A stretch of DNA of 64,000 nt from Ichthyophthirius multifiliis (lineage: Eukaryota; Ciliophora; Oligohymenophorea; Hymenostomatida): positions 1 to 64,000 of the forward strand of contig NW_004086179.1 of assembly GCF_000220395.1 (NCBI RefSeq), in the 5' to 3' direction. Within the stretch, counting starts at the first letter, position 1; each line of letters opens with the position of its first letter. Shown in pieces: positions 12,410-24,790 of the stretch. The position numbers were made by a program, and so were the translations under genes. The notes under the pieces are model-generated. The model had not been told where the DNA came from. It saw only the letters and a program-made list of their open reading frames with translations, and made no database searches.

Positions 12410-13257
12410 TTATAAAATATGTAGAATTTTACATTATTTTTATTTGTTTGATAATAAAATTTTTATTAACATTTTTTTTCAGGATTATTTATTAAAAAAT
12501 TTTTATGTTCTTTTTATTGTCTTGCATTTATTTATCTTTTTATAAATTAATCGACTCCTTTAGTATTATTATCAACCTATTTTTTATTTTTTTATTCAAT
12601 TTTATATTTTTCAATTTTATTCTATTTAATAATAATTTACAAAATATACTTAAAAAATTAATATATACAATTTCAGGTTTAAAAGTACATCCATTTAATT
12701 CATTTATTTTATTTTTTTCTATATTTTTTTTTTTTTTATATCTACTTAATTTTTCCAATCATTACTTCTATCAAAAATATTCTTAGTAATATAAAACTAT
12801 ATTTGTTTGCATTTATTTGATATTATTTAAGGTCTAAATGTACATTCTTCAAATTCTGTTGACAAATCAAATTTAATTTTTCTAATTTTTAAGTATTTAT
12901 TTATTCCTGTTTTTTTTTGCATATTCATATAAATGTTAAAATCTATTTGGATCTTATTGTTAATATTTATTCTTAAGAATAAGTTATTTATATTCTTAAA
13001 ATTTTTTTAGCTATTATTAAAAAATTTTATGTATATAAAAAAAATATTTATTTTTTATACTTATTCCATTGTTTATACATTATATGTATTATTTAATTAT
13101 TATCTTTAGTTCTTAGGAGTTGATATAATTATTTTACTATTTATATTAAATTCGCTAAAGGTTTAATTTTATTCTATTTTTTATATTATAAATAAAATAT
13201 GATAATTATTTTACTATTTGGAGATTTTGAAAAATTATATGAAATTGTATTATTCAT
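12119..13257 (-). CDS. Protein with repeated ECTFRP/CTFKP motifs
   Basis: Six exons on the minus strand. It starts MNNTISYNFSKSPN at 13257 and ends TLHNQLYEAQI before TGA at 12119. The key feature is a repeated block: FEECTFRPQI, then FDRSNDW and a basic helix, then NGCTFKPEI, then GVDQFIKRQINARQQKEH. This module (ECTFxP followed by Lys-rich helices and a G-x2-F-x3-R motif) recurs in protist proteins often linked to basal bodies or axonemes; that link is an inference from family memory. Introns: 13174-13214, 13011-13060, 12622-12668, 12345-12432 and 12206-12275. The exon sum is divisible by three, but inside exon 3 the best frame is left at the nine-A run (12910-12918) and regained at the fourteen-A run (12724-12737), suggesting two compensating homopolymer errors. 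Confidence 0.72.
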
Positions 13258-13489
13258 TTTTAATTTTATTATTAATATAATTGTTTAATTTATAAAAAAT
13301 AATTGATTATTAATCCTCTTCTATAATACATATAATAAAAAAATAATAATGTATATTTTAAACAAAAATAAAAAATCTTAAAATATATTAAAATATATAT
13401 AAATAATTATAAATATATATAAATATAATATATATATATATTTTTATTTACATTTATTTATTTTTTACTTTTTCAATTTTTTTTAAAAA

Positions 13490-13842
13490 ATGAATCTCAA
13501 TATAGATAAAATAATTTAATAATTCAATTAAGATAAAATAAATGTCCGTTCTAGATTTTTAGAAGAACATTATAAATAATTAAAAATAGGAAAAAAATCA
13601 GAATTTAATCCTAGAGATCCATTTGGTATTAGACTAAGCAGTTTTTGGGAGTAAATAAAAAAATATAGTAAAAATAAAAATATTTTAAAAAAGTAAAGGT
13701 GATACAGTATTTTCAGTTTCTTTAAAATAGTATAAATATTTCATTTATAATTTATTTAATCCAGATACTTATTCTAAAAAAACATTAGATGAAATAAAGT
13801 AATTGAGAAAATTAATATTAAATATATAAATATATAAATATT

Positions 13843-13885
<43 letters not shown>

Positions 13886-14279
13886 ATTTATATTTTTCTA
13901 GATATTAGTTTAGATTAAATAAAGTTTATATTTTTCTAGTTTCTGGACTAGTAAATTTATATATTATTTATTTATAATATTATTAATACTTAATAAAAAA
14001 CATAAAAAGATGATATCTTCTTTTCTTTTTATTGCTCCTCTTATTATTCCTAGAATAAAAAGAGTTAAAAGAGAATATTTTATGTATTAATATGCAAAAA
14101 AAGCGTAATAAAATATTTTTATAATATTAAAATTATATATATTTATTTATTTATTTATTATAAAACAAAGTTTTTTCGAAAAAGAATTAGGAATAAATCG
14201 TTAAAATACTAAAAAAATTCGATTAAATGAATTAAAAAAAATACTTAAAAAATAAAATGAAGATAATAATAATTTTTGA
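13490..14279 (+). CDS. Small membrane protein, family not recognised
   Basis: Five exons coding for 172 residues. The N-terminal half is soluble (FLEEHYKQLKIGKKSEFNPR, then FGIRLSSFW, then DTVFSVSLKQYKYFIYNLF). Near residues 105-130 a hydrophobic hairpin follows (VYIFLVSGL joined to MISSFLFIAPLIIP), and then a basic tail (RIKRVKREYFMYQYAKKAFF) that would face the cytosol or matrix. Introns: 13651-13693, 13799-13901, 13951-14009 and 14105-14170, all GT-AG. The exons total 519 nt, so the frame closes exactly. It ends 98 nt before the PPCS gene on the same strand. I do not recognise the family; the single hydrophobic hairpin would fit a mitochondrial or ER membrane protein, without proof. Confidence 0.72.
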
Positions 14280-14377
14280 AAAAAAATAGAAACAAAAAAA
14301 TAAAAATAAAAAAATTAATAAATATTTGTAATTTAATATATATATAAGAATAATAATTTTAAAAAAATAATAAAAAT

Positions 14378-14823
14378 ATGTTTTAAGAATAATTAAAATA
14401 AAACTTAGAAAAATGGAAGAATCCACAATAAAAAATTATATTAATAACTTCTGGAGGTACCTAAGTACCTTTAGAAAAAAATCTCGTAAGATCAATCGAG
14501 AATTTTTCAACAGGGCAAAGAGGAGCTTTATCAGGTGAATATTTTTTAAAAAATAATTGTAAAGTAATATATTTTTACCGAAAAAAATCATATATACCTT
14601 TTACTTGGCGATTTTCTGTCGAGGAAATATTCGAATAAGGTATTTAAAAATACTAAGATTATATAAATGAATATAAAAAATATTAAAATCATATTTAATA
14701 TATATAATATGAAACTGTTTAAGAATATTTAGAAAATATAATGTAAATTATTTAATATATAAAATTTCATTTTTAACAAAACAATATTAAAATAAATTAT
14801 TTTATAAATAAAAAAAAACAAAA

Positions 14824-14869
<46 letters not shown>

Positions 14870-15406
14870 TATAGAATACTTTGTTAAATATTAACTCTTT
14901 ATTAATTTCCTGAAAATATTATTATCTATCTATCAGCGGCAGTAAGTGATTTCTACATTCCTTTTGAAGATTTACCATAACATAAAATATAATCAAATTA
15001 ATAAACAGAAGACGGTTTAACTTTAAAACTATAAAAAGTTCCTAAATTATTGTAAATAAAATTAACAAATATTTAAATAAAAAATCAAAAGAGAGAAAAT
15101 AAAACAAATTTGTCATAAATCTAAAGTATTCTCTTTTAAATTAGAAACTGATGAAAAAATACTAGAAAAAAAAATTTTTGAATCGTTTGAAAAATACAAA
15201 GTCGATGGAATAATTGGAAATATACTCTAGACAAGAAAAAAAGAACTTATAATATATATAAAAGAAAAATAAGAAATAAAAAAATATGAAATAAAAATTA
15301 ATTAAAATGAAAGTGAGGTAAATCTAAAAAATAAATTTATATTAAAAATACATATAATATATAATAATAGCCAATAGAAAAGAATATAATAGAATAAATA
15401 TTATGA
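14378..15406 (+). CDS. PPCS: Phosphopantothenate-cysteine ligase
   Basis: Second step of coenzyme A synthesis, joining cysteine to 4'-phosphopantothenate in the cytosol. Diagnostic blocks in order: IILITSGGTQVPLE, VRSIENFSTGQRGALSGEYF, IYLSAAVSDFYIP, LPQHKIQS, LQKVPKLL, FSFKLETDEKIL and GNILQTRKKELI. These match the eukaryotic single-domain enzyme (VTSGGTKVPLE, NFSSGRRGA, AAAVSDFY, HKIQS, SFKLETD). Start MFQEQLKQNLEKW at 14378; introns 14743-14874, 15052-15091 (40 nt) and 15318-15370; the exons total 804 nt, giving 267 residues, slightly shorter than the animal enzyme because the loop between the first and second blocks is short. The first intron contains a TA tract. Confidence 0.95.
14830..14863. 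repeat. TA tract in a PPCS intron
   Basis: Perfect TA run inside the intron 14743-14874. Confidence 0.75.
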
Positions 15407-15511
15407 ATATATGTTATATATATATATATATGTATTTATATCTATATATATTTATATTATGTTATATATTTAGATATATATATATATTTATTGTTATATA
15501 TTTACACTTAT

Positions 15512-16273
15512 TCATTTTTTTTATTCTGAACCAAAAATTTTGTTTAGATTTTCATTCAATATTTAATTATGAGAATTAATACAATACATAATTATATTTT
15601 GTTCTTCTTTATTTTATATTTTAATTCCTTCTTTTTTAAAAACTTCTATTATTTTTTTATATATATAGCTGTTTTATTTAATATCTAGAATATTAAAAAG
15701 TACAAAAATCTAGGTCATATTAGCATGATTAACTAGTTAAATATTTTACTAAATAAAATCTAACACCTTAACAATAAATTAAGTATCTAAATATACATTT
15801 TTATTAATCAAAACAATTAAAGTATTCAAAAAATCATTATAAAATACCTTATCTATATTTTTTAAACATAAATATTTTTCTAAAATTTAGAAGTAAAACT
15901 TAAAATCATTTTCAATATACTAAAATCTATATAAAACTGAATAATTAATAAGTTTTAAAATTTAAAATTAATTCATATTTTATATATGTTTTTCTAAAAT
16001 TTAATCATATAGGCTTTTTGTGAAATCTTCTTCGTTTTTTATTTGATCAATTAAAATTGTTAAATTTTAACCAGAAAATCTCCTTACTAAAACACAATAT
16101 AAAACAAGTGCGCATTCACTATTTAGTTATTCTTTATTTCTTTATCCATATAAGTATATCTCTTTCCAAAATTAAAATATTTCTAATTACTAACACATGT
16201 CCATAGCCTATATAAAAACAGGAAGGCTCTCTCGATCGAATTTTTCAAGATTTTCTAGACCTTTTTAACTCAT
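15512..16273 (-). CDS. Helical protein of 253 residues, function unknown
   Basis: Single exon on the minus strand, start MSQKGLENLEKFDRESLP at 16273, stop TGA at 15512-15514. The sequence is evenly helical with repeated aromatic/Leu segments (NSECALVLYCVLVRRFSG, NYSVLYRFQYIEN, FYFQILEKYLCLKNIDK, FLNTLIVLINKNV), which could form an alpha-helical repeat fold of the kind found in organelle RNA-binding proteins. That is only a resemblance; I see no RAP domain or other signature. Convergent with PPCS, 105 nt away. A separate coding-like stretch begins just upstream on the other strand. Confidence 0.65.
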
Positions 16274-16331
16274 TTTTTTCCAAAAAATTTAATCTTTTAA
16301 TTATAATTGGCAATAATATTGACATATTATA

Positions 16332-16620
16332 GATATCTCAGTGTGGGTTAAGCTATTTAAGTTAAGATTTTAAATTATAATTAGAGGATTGGAAATACTT
16401 TACGGATTTAATAAAATTTATGAAGATAAGTCTAATGGATTAGAAAGATTTAATGATGTTTTTTATGGTTAATTAGATAATTTGTATATTTTATTTGATA
16501 TTTAGAAACAAAATAGAGATTTTATAAGTTTTGATAACATATTTATTTAAAAATATTATTTAATTTTAGGATATATTTATATAATCTAAAAAAAAAATAT
16601 TTAGAAAATTTATTTATAAA
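16332..16620 (+). pseudogene. Orphan coding-like stretch, possible gene fragment
   Basis: On the plus strand an open frame starts right after a TGA and reads IIDISVWVKLFKLRFQ, then GLEILYGFNKIYEDKSNG, then FNDVFYGQLDNLYILFDI, before dissolving into A/T-rich sequence. The composition is protein-like and the start SVWVKL resembles the first strand of laminin-G/concanavalin-like domains, but I see no ATG upstream, and the 5' end abuts the start of the minus-strand gene at 16273. It could be an internal exon, the remains of a gene, or chance. Confidence 0.35.
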
Positions 16621-17176
16621 AATTATATTATATAAAAAATATGTATCAATTTTAATTTTCTATAAAAATATAATTGAAAAATATAAAAAAATAAAAAATT
16701 ATTATATATTATTTTATTAAAAATATAAAACTTAAAAAATAAAAAAAATAAAATAAAACAATACTTATATATATAAATATATATATTATATATAATTATA
16801 TATAATTATATATATAATCATATTTATGTATAAATTTAATAATAATAATATATATTTTTTTTATTTTATTTTTTAATTTTTTAATTAAGTTATTTTAATT
16901 TTTTATTTTTTATAAATATCTTTTTTTTTATTTTTTTTTCTATAAAAAATAATTAATAATAAAAATAAAAAATTAAACCAAATATATTTTATAAAAAATA
17001 AAATAATTTAAAAACGGCAACAATGACATTGAAGTAAAATATAAAAATAAATTTTCAAAACATATTTACACAATAAAAACGGCATCAAAAAAAAAAAGGC
17101 AAATTAAGAAAACAAAAAAATTTATTTAAATTATAAAAAATATAAATATTAATAAAAATTAAAATAAAAAAATTAT
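16621..17176. other. AT-rich region upstream of the pyrophosphatase gene
   Basis: TA and A/T tracts. The last 150 nt hold a few GC-containing spots (ACGGCAACAATGACATTG and a second ACGGCATC near 17079), the only departures from A/T and possibly part of the promoter or 5' leader. Confidence 0.45.
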
Positions 17177-19593
17177 ATGGCGATACCTTTCTTAGCCTCT
17201 GTTGGTTTAATCTTAGCTTGTTGTATATTAGGTCTTTTATGGGCTTTATATAATTACTTAGTTGTATATAATGTCAAATTAGAAGTCGAATCTTCCCAAA
17301 AGTAGCCCATAATAACCGAAAATAATTCCGATTAAGAAAACTTAAATGCCCAAGTGGATAATAATCATTAAAAGAATGTCATAATATTATCTATAGGTAA
17401 GAAAATATCAGACGGAGCCAAAGCTTTTTTACATGCCGAATATAAATACTGTACCATAGTATTATTAGCAATGTCTTTATTTTTGTATTTATCTATTGAC
17501 TCATCTTAAGCAAACTGGCGTCCATATACTTCTGTATCCTTTTTAATAGGTGGATTTACATCTATAGCTTGTGGATATATTGCAATGATGATAGCTGTAT
17601 AATCTAATTATAGAACATCTTTTATGGCTTAAAAGGGATTACATTAAGCCTATAAGACAGCTTTAGCTGCCGGAGTTTCAATGGGATTTGCTTTAGTTTC
17701 CATTGCTCTTTTAACTTTGACTTTATTAATAATGTTTTATAAGGCAATTTTGACTCCTGGGTAGGATTTTGGTGAGAATATTGCTTTACTTTTCGAATAT
17801 GTAGCCGGATATGGTTTAGGAGGATCCACTGTTGCATTGTTTGGAAGAGTAGGTGGTGGTATATACACAAAAGCAGCAGATGTTGGTGCTGATTTAGTCG
17901 GTAAAGTTGAATAAAACCTCGCTGAAGATTCCCCTCATAACCCCGCCACCATTGCTGATAACGTCGGGGACAACGTAGGTGATGTAGCCGGTATGGGAGC
18001 TGATTTATTCGGTTCATTTGCAGAAAGTACATGCGCTGCATTAGTTATTTCAGCCAAAAGTTTACAATAATTACCCGAAGGAGATGCTAAAGTTGCCTCT
18101 TTCTACGATAATATCCACATAGACAATTTAATGTTCCCCCTAATGATTACTGCAGCCGGAATTTTATGTTGCATAGTAGTTTCTTTCTATGGAGTGTTCA
18201 TAAATAAAGTCAGGGAAGAATCGGAAATCGAATCTTCATTGAAAAAACAGCTTCTTTTCTCTACTATTTTACTAACTCCAGTAATAGTCCTCGTAGCCTA
18301 CATGAATACTCCACTAGTTTATTATATGTAAGCCTCGCCAATAACTGAAGTAGCTACTGCATCTACAAAATACTCCCATAATGCCTTTATTTGCGTAATT
18401 GTTGGCCTATGGTCTGGTTTAGCCATCGGTTATATTACCGAATATATGACTTCTCATTCATATTCTCCTGTTAGGGAAGTCGCCTAGGCTTGTGTTACTG
18501 GTGCTGCTACCAATATAATTTATGGTTTAGCCTTAGGTTATTTTTCTACTATTATTCCTATAATAGCAATTGCATTTTCAGCTTTTGTTTCAACAAAACT
18601 TTTGGGCTTTTATGGAGTCGCCTTGGCTGCTTTAGGTATGCTATCCAATTTACCTATTGGATTGGCAATCGATGGGTATGGTCCTATATCAGATAATGCA
18701 GGAGGAATAGCTGAAATGGCTGAATTGGGAGAAGATATAAGAAAAAGAACAGATGCTTTAGATGCTGCAGGTAATACTACAGCTGCTATAGGTAAAGGAT
18801 TTGCAATAGGAAGCGCAGCTTTAGTTTCTTTGAGTTTATATGGCGGCTTTATTACTAATGCAAGAGCTAATGTTGATGCTTGGCATTATTTAAAGGGAGA
18901 GCCAGCCGTTACTGATAGTTTAGTTTTCGCAAATCTACTAATTGGAGCAATGCTTCCTTATGCTTTTTCAGCTTTCACTATGAAATCAGTAGGAAAAGCA
19001 GCACTTTAAATGGTTGAAGAAATAAGAAGATAAATCAAGGAAAAACCAGGTATTTTAAACGGTCAAGACGAACCTGATTATTAAGCTTGTATTAAAATCT
19101 CTACTTAAGCTTCACTTAAAGAAATGGTGGCACCTGCATTATTAGTTATTCTATCACCTATAATAGTAAATAAAAAATTATATATATATATATATATTTA
19201 TATAATTTATTATATATTATTTTTATTTATATATTTTTATATATTTTAAATCATTTATAGATTGGTTTCTTATTTGGACCTTTAGCAATAGCAGGTTTAT
19301 TACCAGGAGCATTAGTTTCAGGTGTTTAAATGGCTATTTCTTCATCTAATACAGGAGGAGCTTGGGATAATGCTAAAAAATATATTGAAGGTAAAAATCT
19401 TGTTAGAGAAAACGGAGAAGTCTGCGAAAAAGGATCAGAAGAACATAAGGCTGCAGTTATTGGGGATACTGTTGGAGATCCTTTAAAAGATACTTCAGGA
19501 CCTGCACTTAATATTTTAATTAAGTTGATGGCTATTATTTCATTGGTTTTTGCAGGATTTTTCTGTAGAACTGGTATTTTATATGTCGAGTGA
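17177..19593 (+). CDS. H+-translocating inorganic pyrophosphatase (V-PPase)
   Basis: Membrane proton pump driven by pyrophosphate hydrolysis, in acidocalcisomes or other acidic vacuoles of protists. About 773 residues with many hydrophobic segments. The active-site region near residues 224-290 has [20 protein letters not shown], then [20 protein letters not shown], with the DVGADLVGK motif and the Asp pairs that bind Mg-pyrophosphate. The C-terminal site has [29 protein letters not shown], and finally [20 protein letters not shown]. The GNTTAA segment has Ala where potassium-independent enzymes carry Lys, so this should be the K+-stimulated type. One intron, 19166-19260. Start [16 protein letters not shown] at 17177. 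Base composition is clearly richer in G/C than the flanks. Confidence 0.97.
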
Positions 19594-19774
19594 AGATAAT
19601 AATATATTTATTAGTTTTTATATATAATATTTCTAAAATGATTAAAAAAAAATATTATATTTAAAATATATATTATTTGAAGAAAACAAAAAAAAATTAA
19701 ATATTTTTTTTTAATGCTTTTATTTAAATATTATTAAAAAATATATTTAAATATTAAGATAAATAATTAAATAT

Positions 19775-19807
<33 letters not shown>

Positions 19808-21574
19808 ATATTTATATATATAATATATTATACATATTTATTTATATATATTTATTTATTTTAATTATTAATTATGATATTACCTATTATTAATTGATAA
19901 ATAAACTATTTTTTTATCTTTTTTTCAAATAAAAATATTTATTTATTGACAATTTAGTTAATTTTTTAATATTTATCTAAATCAACTGAAATAAATTTCC
20001 TATTTTCAAATAAATTATTTATTATAAAAGATATATATGATTATATAATTGAATATTAAATATTTTATAATTACTACTAAGTTTTTTTTTTTTTTTTAAT
20101 ATAATAATTTTAAATCTTTATTTTCTCTTAAAATAAATATATCAAACTATATATTTTCTATATAAAATTTAATTATCTTTTTCATCATATTTTTATAATA
20201 TTGAAATTTTTAGATATATGTTTATTTCTAATTAAAAAATCGTTAAAATAATTAATGTTATTCTTTTTAAAAAATAAATAAATTTAATTTTCTTTTATAA
20301 TATTGAAATAATATATATTATTATAGTTATTTAATGCATATAGCTTATAAGATTTATAAGCTATTTTTATCATAATTATTAGAATAATTTTAATAAAAAA
20401 CTGTAAATGTATAAATTTCTCATTACATTTCGGAAACATATTATTATATTTATAAATTATTTTTCTTAAATGAATTAAACATTAAATCATTATATCATTC
20501 ATATAATATATTTTTTTATTTAAATATTATATTCTTTTAATAGTAAAAGTATATGCACTTAATAATCTAATTAATAATGATTTAATTATATATTATAAAT
20601 TCAAAGTATTTAGGTATATACGATATTTCTATATATTAATAGAAACATATATTTCCCATATTTTTAGTATTTATTAATTTTTTTGAGATTGTTTAAATTA
20701 AAATAAAAAATTTAATTTTTTTTTATAAAATAATATTTTTAATATTAATAATAAATAATTAAATATTATTATATAACATAAATAATTTTTTATGATATAT
20801 AATTTTTATTTTAAATTATATTTATAAATATAAAGATTATAATAATATATTAAAAAATTATATTTAAAATTGTTAATTAAAAAAATCTTTTTTATATATT
20901 ATAAAAACAAAAATATTATATATATTATATTATTTTAAATAATTTAATAAAAATATTTAAAAAAATAAAATAAAATATAATAAAATATAATATTTTATAT
21001 ATTGTTAATACGTATATATAATAAACATAATTTTAATTAAGATATATATTATTAATATTAGATTAAAATAAATAAATATATTTTACAAATAAAAATTAAA
21101 TATATTAAAAAATTTAATAATTATATTTAAAAAATTCATTATAAAAATAATACATATTTATATATCATATAGATATTACTATTTTATATTTATTCTGATT
21201 TTTGAATATAAATAAAAAAAAATTAGAATAAAAAGATTTTATAATAAATAATGAAAACGAAATATGTTAAAATTATTTTTAAATAAATATTTCTTAAAAT
21301 ATTCTAATTATTGGGATTAAATATATATTTAAGAAATAAATTATTTTTTATTATAAGAAATATAAAGGAATAATGAATATATTTCATTTATTAAAAAAAA
21401 TTCAAAATAAAATAAATTTAATAAAAGAAAATAAAAAAAAAAAAAAAAAATATTAAAAATATTTTGTTAAAAATAAATAATATATATATGTAAAAAATTT
21501 AAATATAAGTATATATGTATATATTTATATATATATTTTTATTAATATATATCTATATATATTAATTAAATAAA
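19594..21574. other. 2-kb AT-rich region without a gene
   Basis: No open frame with gene-like composition on either strand. It holds long A/T tracts, TA runs near 19780-19860 and one perfect inverted repeat at 20341-20363. Confidence 0.5.
20341..20363. repeat. Perfect 10-bp inverted repeat with 3-nt loop
   Basis: TAGCTTATAA and TTATAAGCTA separated by GAT. It stands out in this A/T desert because both arms carry GC-containing AGCT. Function unknown; it could be a cruciform, a protein site or chance. Confidence 0.6.
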
Positions 21575-22606
21575 ATGAAATAAAATATTTAATAATCTTT
21601 TTCATTAATTCTTTAATAATACTAAAAATATTTAAATCCTATTATTTCTTTAGAAAATTAATTATTTTTTTACGATTAAACATCATATAATACTTTAATT
21701 AAAACTTAAAAAGATGATTTTAAAGAAAACCCATTTCCTAATTATATAGGAATATATGAAAATTTTTATCAAGAATAATAAAAATTAAACATATAAAACA
21801 TTAAAAGAATATATATGGATTTTTTCAAAAAAACAAAAGATTTAACTGAATAAATAATGCTTTAAAATAAACTTGAAAATAAACAAGTAAGTTTCATTGA
21901 AGAAATCTCAAAAAATCGCATAACTTTAAAATATTTTAAAAGCCAAGATAAAAGAACATATGTAATTTTAGGAGTTTATCATATTTTATAAGAAAGTTCA
22001 CTTGAAATTATCGATATAATTGAATAATTAAAACCAGATTCTATTGTTTTAGAGGTTTGTGAGAATAGATTATAGATTATAACAGCTAATTTAGAAGATC
22101 AGTATTAGAATTTATATAAAAACTTATAAAAATCTCCTAATAGTAATAAATTTTTATTACAAGGCTTTGAATTTCATATTGCTTTGGAAGCTGCAAAAAG
22201 AAATTAAGTTTATGTTTTACCAGGAGATTTAGATTTATTTTATATTTTAAATAAAAGAAATTAATTAAAAATGGAATGTAAATGCAAAGAAATAAAAATT
22301 AAAGTAATTTTTTTTATTTATTTTATTATAAAAAAAAGGATATTTTTTCATTACTTTTTTAAGGAATTATACCTTATATTTTAAAAAGATTATTTTACTA
22401 GAAAATAAACTATCTTCAACTAATTGAAAAATTCGAATTATTAACAAAAAATAATAATTAAAGATCATGTATTATAGATTAAATAGAATATAAAAGAGAA
22501 TACAATATATTAAATACCTCGACTAATAAAACACAAGGAGAGACTGTTTTATGTATATATTTATTCTTAAATATATATAATATAAACATAAATAATTCTA
22601 ATTCTA

Positions 22607-22639
<33 letters not shown>

Positions 22640-22917
22640 ATTATTATTATATTTTTGATTTTAATTATTTTTTTTTGAATTATTTATAAGGTATTGTAGG
22701 TATGAATCATTTATAATATTTATATGAATTTTATTAGATACGTGAAAAAATAATTTAAAAATATTTAAATTTCTTTTAAGAAGAATAAAACGAATATTAA
22801 TAACAAATTTTATCATTAGACAATATAATTAAAAGAAATAATTTATATGATTAAATAAACAATGAAATAAATACAGAAATAACTTCATTTATTAAAACAT
22901 AAAAATAATGTATATGA
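21575..22917 (+). CDS. TraB-domain protein
   Basis: Belongs to the TraB/PrgY family, whose eukaryotic members (TRABD) sit on mitochondria or the ER; biochemical activity is not settled in general. The core reads YVILGVYHILQESSLEII, then LKPDSIVLEVCENRL, then EFHIALEAAKRN and YVLPGDLDLF, and near the C-terminus ETVLCIVGMNHLQYL. These follow the family pattern GtxHxxxeS, xPDxvvxELcexR, G-D and vvGxxHl. Introns 22304-22338 (35 nt) and 22553-22690; exons total 1170 nt, giving 389 residues. The first 120 residues are Gln-rich and not conserved. The gene converges with SEPSECS, with 48 nt between the stops. Confidence 0.86.
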
Positions 22918-22965
22918 AAAAATAAAAAATTGATTAAATATAAATATATATAGATATATTTCTAT

Positions 22966-24387
22966 TCATTTTTTTATATATTCATTTATTCCTTCTTATA
23001 ATTTAATCAAAAACATATCTATTTCTTTTTTTTCCATACCTATTGCACATGCTACAGTCATATAAGGCAACTCTGTATAAAAATCGTTTGAACATCCATA
23101 ATTTTTGAATTATAAATTATCTATTTTTAATACTTTTTCATTATTTATTATTATTCTACCTCCCATAATTCTCTTGTTATATAAAATTCCTCCTAATTCT
23201 AATATAGAAATTTAATTTTTTTAATTTTTTTAAATATTCTTTAATGTAAATCCAACCGAAATACTATTTTCTGTACTTTAAAGTACCCTCTCTTCATATT
23301 TTAATAATACTTAATTTAATTTTTCTTTTAAATAAATTAAATTTTCTTTCCTAATATTTAATAATTATTCCCATTTTTCCCTCCCAGTACTTAAAAAAGT
23401 AATAAAAAGATCTATTATAGGACTCAAAGAAGCTCTTCCTGGATAGTTTTCATTAATTTCTTTAATTAATTATTTATTTTCTCCATATATAATAGCACCT
23501 CCTACTGGTACAAGGAAATTTTTGTCAGTTGAAGATATAATAGCGTCTATTCTGTGATTTTTCGAATAAGTTTCATTAATTAAATTTACTATTTTTGCAC
23601 ATTATAATCCATAGGCATTATTAACTATATGCGGTATATTATTAACAAAACATATTCTTCCTATTTCAGTTATATTATCAGGTATTCTAGGTGCAAAACA
23701 AGAAGTAGTTGAAAAAACACACAATACTTATTTCTTAAAATCGTTATTTTCCAACAATTTACCTAATTTTTCTACATCACTACATAATTTATCACCTATT
23801 TAGACTAATTCTAATACATAAGGTTCTAAATTAGCTGCTAGAATACATTTAAGACACGTTTTTTGATCTATTCTTGACCAAATTACGTATTTTTTTTCCT
23901 AACTAATGTTTTTTTTTAAGGCCATAAGTGTTAAAAAACATGCCATTCCTGTAGCAGCTGGTAAAATTAATAAATTTCTACTTTTTTTACACAAACCGAC
24001 CAATTTTAACATATCCTTTACTAAAAATTCCGTTATTTTTAAAATTAAAGACGAACCAGGGGCTTTAGGTTGTTCCGCAGATAAATTTCCACTTCTTCCG
24101 ATTCCATGAGACATATAAAAATGACGTTTTTGGACTATTTAACTTATTATTCGACCCTCTCGTTCCCCTACACCTATTTTTTGGGAAAAATTATTTGTGT
24201 CCATTAAGGATAGTTGGGAAATAAGAAGCTCGATTTCAAGATCGGGGAGGGGATGAGGGAATAATTGACGTTAAGAAAGGAGGATTTTTATAGTATTAGA
24301 GAACGTTTGAAAGGAGTTTTGGGATTATTTTATATATTGAGGGGAGATTATATGAGATGATAAGTCGAGGTTTTATTATGTATTCAT
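22966..24387 (-). CDS. SEPSECS: O-phosphoseryl-tRNA(Sec):selenocysteinyl-tRNA synthase
   Basis: PLP enzyme that converts O-phosphoseryl-tRNA(Sec) to selenocysteinyl-tRNA(Sec) using selenophosphate. Single exon of 473 residues, start [17 protein letters not shown] at 24387. Matches in order: [40 protein letters not shown], a LPAATGMAC block, and [15 protein letters not shown], where Lys289 (codon at 23521-23523) is the PLP-binding lysine corresponding to human Lys284. The C-terminus [18 protein letters not shown] matches the family end. The region is richer in G/C than its surroundings. No frame break. Because TGA is this organism's stop, the gene implies that some in-frame TGA codons elsewhere are read as selenocysteine. 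Confidence 0.96.
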
Positions 24388-24521
24388 ATTTTTTATATTT
24401 TATTTTAATATTTTTTTAAATTACAATTATTTATTTTTTTATTAAGTAAAAAATAAAAAAAGATATTTTTGTATAAAAAAAATACGGGTTTTATATATAT
24501 AAAAAAAAAAAAGTATAAAAA

Positions 24522-24729
24522 ATGAATATTAATTTTATTAATTAAATACCTGTTCTAGCTATAATGACCAAGAACAAAGTTTAAAACAAATTAAATGAAT
24601 TATAAAGTGAAGACTCCAAATATTTTATCAACAATACTTTGACATTTTAACAAATAAACTCTAATTTAGAATCTAAAAAGCATTATGAAATAATAGATTC
24701 ATTAAAATATTTACTAGCTGTAAATATAG

Positions 24730-24790
<61 letters not shown>

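Noticed and set aside
17622-18041. Minus-strand open frame inside the pyrophosphatase gene
   Set aside because: It overlaps the most conserved catalytic part of V-PPase on the other strand and has no family resemblance of its own.
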